From JAJISK01 sp046759185 (GTDB taxonomy: Archaea; Thermoplasmatota; Thermoplasmata; RBG-16-68-12; JAJISG01), in contig JBHIBO010000005.1 of assembly GCA_046759185.1 (NCBI GenBank), positions 1 through 64,000 on the forward strand: a stretch of 64,000 nucleotides of DNA, in the 5' to 3' direction. A program made the position numbers and the translations under genes. The notes under the pieces were generated by a model that saw only the letters and a list, made by a program, of their open reading frames with translations, was not told the origin of the DNA and searched no databases. Positions 60,823 through 64,000 of this stretch are shown piece by piece. Each line of letters starts with the position of its first letter. The first letter of the stretch is position 1.

Positions 60823-61593
60823 TCACCCCATGAGAAACCCGCCGTCCACCACGAGGCCGGTCCCCGTCTGGAAGCTCGCGTCGTCGGAGGCCAGATACAC
60901 GGCCTTCCGAGCTACCTCCTCCGGGTCCGCGAGGCGCTTGAGGGCCGTCTCCGCCTCGAGGTCCCGCCGTTCGTCCTGGGAGAGGCCCGCCATGGCGTGG
61001 GTGTCGATGCTCCCCAAGACGAGAGCGTTCACGTGCACGTTCGCGGGACCCAGGTACCATGCCAACGAGCGGGTGAGGGAGAGCAGGGCCCCCTTGGCCA
61101 GCAGGTATGAGATGCCCACCACGTCGCCGCTGACCGCCGGGGTGGAGGCCGTGAACACAATCCGCCCTCTACCGGAATTGCGGAGATGGGGGATCGCAGC
61201 CTGGGCGACGAAGAGGGAGCCGAGCAGGTCAATCTCCAGGGGCTTCATGAGAACCTCCTGGGTAAGGTCCTCGAAGGGGGCGAACCACTCCTCGCGCCGG
61301 AAGGGATGGCCCGCGTAACAGACGAGGGTGTCGAGTCCCCCCAGGGCATCCACCGCAGCCCCCACGAGTTGGGCGGCCTCCTCGCGCTGGGTCGCGTTGC
61401 ATCGGAGGGCGACGGCCTTCGAACCGGCCCGTTCCGTTTCCGCGACCAGCTCCTCCGCCCTCGCCTGGTTGGTGTGGTACTGGATGCCGAGGCCTTCCGC
61501 CCCCTCCTGGGCGAAGGCCCGCACCGTGGCGGAACCCAGGCCCCCACTGCCTCCCGTGATGAGGGCGATGCGTCCTTCGAGTCTGCCGGACAT
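60823..61593 (-). CDS. Short-chain dehydrogenase/reductase
   Basis: Codes for 256 residues from ATG 61593; the frame is open 210 bases further but that part overlaps the next gene. Cofactor loop ALITGGSGGLGSATVRAFAQEGA, NAG-like motif LVCYAGHPFR, catalytic Ser/Tyr/Lys in FTASTPAVSGDVVGISYLLAKGALL, and the C-terminal SDDASFQTGTGLVVDGGFLMG. It is FabG-like; substrate unknown. The peroxiredoxin-like gene is upstream on the same strand (57-base gap). Confidence 0.93.
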   Translation of the reverse strand: MSGRLEGRIALITGGSGGLGSATVRAFAQEGAEGLGIQYHTNQARAEELVAETERAGSKAVALRCNATQREEAAQLVGAAVDALGGLDTLVCYAGHPFRREEWFAPFEDLTQEVLMKPLEIDLLGSLFVAQAAIPHLRNSGRGRIVFTASTPAVSGDVVGISYLLAKGALLSLTRSLAWYLGPANVHVNALVLGSIDTHAMAGLSQDERRDLEAETALKRLADPEEVARKAVYLASDDASFQTGTGLVVDGGFLMG

Positions 61594-61649
61594 TGGGCCG
61601 ACATTCGGTTCTGCGATAAAGAGTCTGGGAGGGTCGAACCTCGTTCCGA

Positions 61650-62102
61650 TTAGCCGCCCTGAACCGCCTCGAGGGTTTCCAGAATGAGTCCGGGGTCCGG
61701 AAAGCCCCGTTCCGCCATCCGGATGACGTACTCCTTGTCCACCACATAGGTGGTGGGAGCGATGGATCCTCCTTCGTCCACCGCATGGAAGTCCTCCGCG
61801 CACCCCTTCGCTTCGTCGATGAGGAAGGGGAACGGGAGGTCGTTGCGGTACACGAAGATGGATTGGTACCGCTGGTTCGCGGGGGAGATGCCGATGATTT
61901 CCGTGTCCGTGGCCTTAATCTTGTCAGCGTGGTCACGGACCCGCCCCAGGTAGGCCGTGTTGTCCTCCGAGCTGTCCGATGGCGGGCAAAAGATGAGCAC
62001 GAGGTTCTTCTTCCCCTGGAAGTCCCGGGTATCCATGATGCGGGCGTAGGTCGCGGGCAGATGGAAGCGGGGGGCCTTCTCGCCGACGGGGATGGGGTCC
62101 AT
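61650..62102 (-). CDS. AhpC/TSA-type thioredoxin-fold protein lacking the usual peroxidatic cysteine
   Basis: Codes for 150 residues from ATG 62102, chosen because a TATA element AAGTATTTA (about 62143-62150) puts the transcription start after the longer ATG 62162. Fold motifs: VGEKAPRFHLPA, KKNLVLIFCPPSDSSEDNTAYL, EIIGISPANQRYQSIF, PTTYVVDKEYVI. The peroxidatic Cys normally found in the P-x-x-x-(T/S)-x-x-C loop is not there; the nearest Cys is in IFCPP. It may be a regulatory or redox-inactive relative. Divergent from the endonuclease IV gene. Confidence 0.8.
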   Translation of the reverse strand: MDPIPVGEKAPRFHLPATYARIMDTRDFQGKKNLVLIFCPPSDSSEDNTAYLGRVRDHADKIKATDTEIIGISPANQRYQSIFVYRNDLPFPFLIDEAKGCAEDFHAVDEGGSIAPTTYVVDKEYVIRMAERGFPDPGLILETLEAVQGG

Positions 62103-62192
62103 GGAGTTCCGGTGGGATTCGTCGAGGCCCTCGACGCCTAAATACTTGACCGGAAGGCTCACACTTTAGTAGCGGCCGGAGGTAAGCGGAGC

Positions 62193-63041
62193 GTGACTTC
62201 CCTTTTGGGCGCCCACGTCTCCATCGCGGGGGGCGTGGAACTGGCCCCGGGGCGGGGGGATGACCTGGGCTGCGAGGCCATCCAGATCTTCTCCAAGAAC
62301 CAGCGTCAATGGGCGGCGAAGCCCCTCACGGAGGAGGCCGCGGAGGCCTTCCGGGAGGCACTGCGGAGGTCCCAGCAGCAAGCCGTGGCCATTCACGACT
62401 CCTACCTCATCAACCTTGCCGACCCGCGGGAGGAGAACGTGGCGAAGTCCCGGGATGCCTTCGTGGTGGAGCTCGATCGAGCTCAACTCCTGGGCGTCCC
62501 CCACCTCATCTTCCATCCGGGAAACCACCGCGGGGAGGGGATGGGAGAGGGCATCCGCCAGATCGCCACGAGCCTCGATTTCTGTTTGGAGCACGCGACC
62601 GCTCCCGATGTACACGTGCTGTTGGAGGGCACCGCCGGCGCCGGCAACGCGGTGGGCAGCACGTTCGAGCAGCTGCAGGGCGTACGGGAGGAGGTCGACG
62701 AGCCCGCCCGCGTGGGCTACTGTCTGGACACCTGCCACCTGTTCGCCGCCGGCTACGACTTCCGGACTGAGGAGAACTACGAGCTGGTGATGCGTCACGC
62801 GGAGAACGTCCTCGGCCTGGAGAACATCCGGGCCTTCCACCTCAACGACTGCAAGGGGGAACTCGGGTCCCACCTCGACCGACACGAGCACATCGGCCAG
62901 GGGGGGATCGGACTGGAGGGCTTCCGCCTCCTCGTGAACGACGCCCGATGGGACGGGGTCCCCATGTATCTCGAGACGCCCGGAAGGGAGGACCACTTCG
63001 AGAAGAACCTCAGGGTGCTCAAAGGGATGCGAGGGGCCTAG
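62193..63041 (+). CDS. nfo: Endonuclease IV (AP endonuclease)
   Basis: Codes for 282 residues from GTG. N-terminal LLGAHVSIAGGVELAPGRG; metal-site residues in LIFHPGNH, VLLEGTAGAGNAVGSTF, VGYCLDTCHLFAAGYD, RAFHLNDCKG, DRHEHIGQGGIG and YLETPG. It incises DNA at abasic sites in base-excision repair with a three-metal site. The 90-base divergent spacer to the peroxiredoxin-like gene suggests shared control. Confidence 0.95.
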   Translation: MTSLLGAHVSIAGGVELAPGRGDDLGCEAIQIFSKNQRQWAAKPLTEEAAEAFREALRRSQQQAVAIHDSYLINLADPREENVAKSRDAFVVELDRAQLLGVPHLIFHPGNHRGEGMGEGIRQIATSLDFCLEHATAPDVHVLLEGTAGAGNAVGSTFEQLQGVREEVDEPARVGYCLDTCHLFAAGYDFRTEENYELVMRHAENVLGLENIRAFHLNDCKGELGSHLDRHEHIGQGGIGLEGFRLLVNDARWDGVPMYLETPGREDHFEKNLRVLKGMRGA

Positions 63042-63091
63042 CCGTTCGGGCCAGGACCCCTCCGATTGTTCTTATTTTCCCGCTTCGCGGC

Positions 63092-64000
63092 CTATTCCTG
63101 CTCCATGCTTCCCTGTCGTCGCACCAGGACCACGGCCACAATGATGATGACCGCGACGACTACGGCGATGATGACGCCAACCAGCACCATGTCGATGGGT
63201 GCGGCCGCAGATACGGAAGCGATCGTGGCCGATCCGCTGGCTAGGGTCGAAGATTGGTCCGTCAGGTCGTACTCAGTGTGGTCCGTTGCTCCGCTGGGTA
63301 CGTCCCCAGCGAGGGGTTTGAACTGGAAGGGTCCGGGGTCCGTGTCGGCGGCACCCCGCGGCTCGATAGAGATGACGATGGTCCGACTCGCTAGGTCCGT
63401 GGGGAAGGTCAGGCCCGAGGGCGCGTTCACCAGGAAGTCCTCCCCTGGGAAGGGCGGCGTCCCCTGTGTGCCACTGGAGGGAGCGCTCAGGTCCGCTCCG
63501 TCCGGCATATCGAACTTGCCGGTGGTAACCGGAACGCCGTCAATCACCGCCCAGCCCTCGTAGATCCAGTCGGTTGCACTGAGGTCGGGGAGGGTGAGAC
63601 CGGCCACGGGCGACGCGCCCGAGCGATCCAGGAACCAGACACCGCTGTTCTCGTTCGTGGCCATGCCGTCCGAGGGCGTGGCGAGGATGTACTGGCCACC
63701 GATGCCCTCCAAGGACACGCCGAGGTTCGGCGTCAGCGCCGCGCTCGTCTTGGCCGCGTTTAGGTCCCCGGCCAACGCCTTCACCGCCCCCGGGATGGTG
63801 TCCGTATCCCCTGCGGGCTCGATGCTCAGCACGAAGGTGGTGGTCTGGTCCAGCTCGACGTTTGCCACGCGGAAGGTGGAGATGGGGTTGCCTTGGAGAT
63901 CCTCTAGGTCCCCGCGGTCCGCGACGATGAACTTACCCGTGGATACGGGACTTCCTCCGACGATGAGCCACCCCTCGTAGTGATCCTCGGCCAAGGGGGC
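63092..64000 (-). CDS. Surface protein with duplicated domain and C-terminal anchor (5' end outside window)
   Basis: About 303 residues visible; the frame is open to the window edge. Two similar units of about 110 residues are seen, each with YEGW-(L/A)-V-I/V-GG/DG-PV-(S/T)TGKF, a Leu/Asp-rich spacer and a (F/I)VISIEP-G--DT-PG strand. The repeated EGW/SIEP pattern resembles anti-sigma-factor (RskA) C-terminal or similar extracellular sandwiches. A final helix (MVLVGVIIAVVVAVIIIVAVVLV) with RR anchors it. Membrane-bound and exposed outside; role unknown. Confidence 0.65.
   Translation of the reverse strand, partial: APLAEDHYEGWLIVGGSPVSTGKFIVADRGDLEDLQGNPISTFRVANVELDQTTTFVLSIEPAGDTDTIPGAVKALAGDLNAAKTSAALTPNLGVSLEGIGGQYILATPSDGMATNENSGVWFLDRSGASPVAGLTLPDLSATDWIYEGWAVIDGVPVTTGKFDMPDGADLSAPSSGTQGTPPFPGEDFLVNAPSGLTFPTDLASRTIVISIEPRGAADTDPGPFQFKPLAGDVPSGATDHTEYDLTDQSSTLASGSATIASVSAAAPIDMVLVGVIIAVVVAVIIIVAVVLVRRQGSMEQE

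Noticed and set aside
61594..61803. N-terminal extension of the SDR
   Set aside because: It lies over the peroxiredoxin-like gene; the cofactor loop begins 10 residues after ATG 61593, as usual.

Overview
The window is a piece of a GC-rich archaeal chromosome. Archaeal markers are a flap endonuclease FEN-1 with a C-terminal PCNA-binding motif, an Sm-like protein, an archaeal-type PheRS beta chain, intron-bearing tRNA genes, TATA boxes 20-50 nt upstream of starts, and leaderless or Shine-Dalgarno-led genes. Gene content (split transketolase, DUF92, DUF58/MoxR clusters, archaeal sugar nucleotidyltransferases) fits an uncultivated Thermoplasmatota-like euryarchaeon, but no rRNA or other decisive marker is present, so this placement is an inference.

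Layout. 1-7.7 kb: the end of a DUF1684 gene, then a run of secreted or membrane-anchored surface proteins that share a C-terminal module, including one degraded copy, ending with a membrane protein that carries two zinc-ribbon/TPR units. 7.7-12.6 kb: housekeeping genes (EF-Tu domain-2-like, Lsm, sugar-1-phosphate nucleotidyltransferase, GlmM, DUF92, FEN-1). 12.6-19.5 kb: one giant gene (about 2308 codons) for a coiled-coil protein with an N-terminal zinc ribbon, two beta-sandwich/longin-like pairs and a tail resembling the C-terminal domain of isoleucyl-tRNA synthetase. 19.6-23.5 kb: non-oxidative pentose-phosphate genes (ribulose-phosphate epimerase, both transketolase halves, transaldolase-like aldolase). 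23.6-32.4 kb: a five-gene DUF4129 / membrane / MoxR / DUF58 / membrane module present twice in tandem; each copy is followed by a tRNA-Asp sequence, truncated after copy 1 and intact after copy 2.

32.4-44.4 kb: hydrolase, a smaller coiled-coil/zinc-ribbon protein, HisRS, a HAD hydrolase, GlmS and GlmU-like enzymes (with GlmM, a UDP-GlcNAc route), a regulator, a PQQ-type sugar dehydrogenase-like protein, PheT, and tRNA-Ile, tRNA-Ser and tRNA-Leu. The Ile and Ser tRNA genes carry introns, the Ser one apparently in the T-loop. 44.4-48.5 kb: an island bounded by 16-bp direct repeats of the tRNA-Leu 3' end, holding a truncated P-loop kinase, a DUF4143-type ATPase and a frameshifted secreted protein.

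48.7-55.4 kb: the most system-like locus. A regulator with four C-terminal cysteines, a Tat-exported four-cluster iron-sulfur protein and an NrfD-type membrane subunit are followed by two membrane-anchored DOMON/ethylbenzene-dehydrogenase-like proteins, with a third expressed divergently. No molybdopterin catalytic subunit is present. 55.4-64 kb: membrane proteins (one interrupted by an in-frame TAG), a DinB-like protein, a PLP decarboxylase, an FMN hydroxy-acid oxidase, an SDR, a peroxiredoxin-like protein, endonuclease IV and the C-terminal part of a surface protein.

A recurring oddity is initiation: three genes have near-cognate start codons (CTG, CTG, ACG), each 8 nt behind a Shine-Dalgarno sequence, where no ATG, GTG or TTG could give the full protein.
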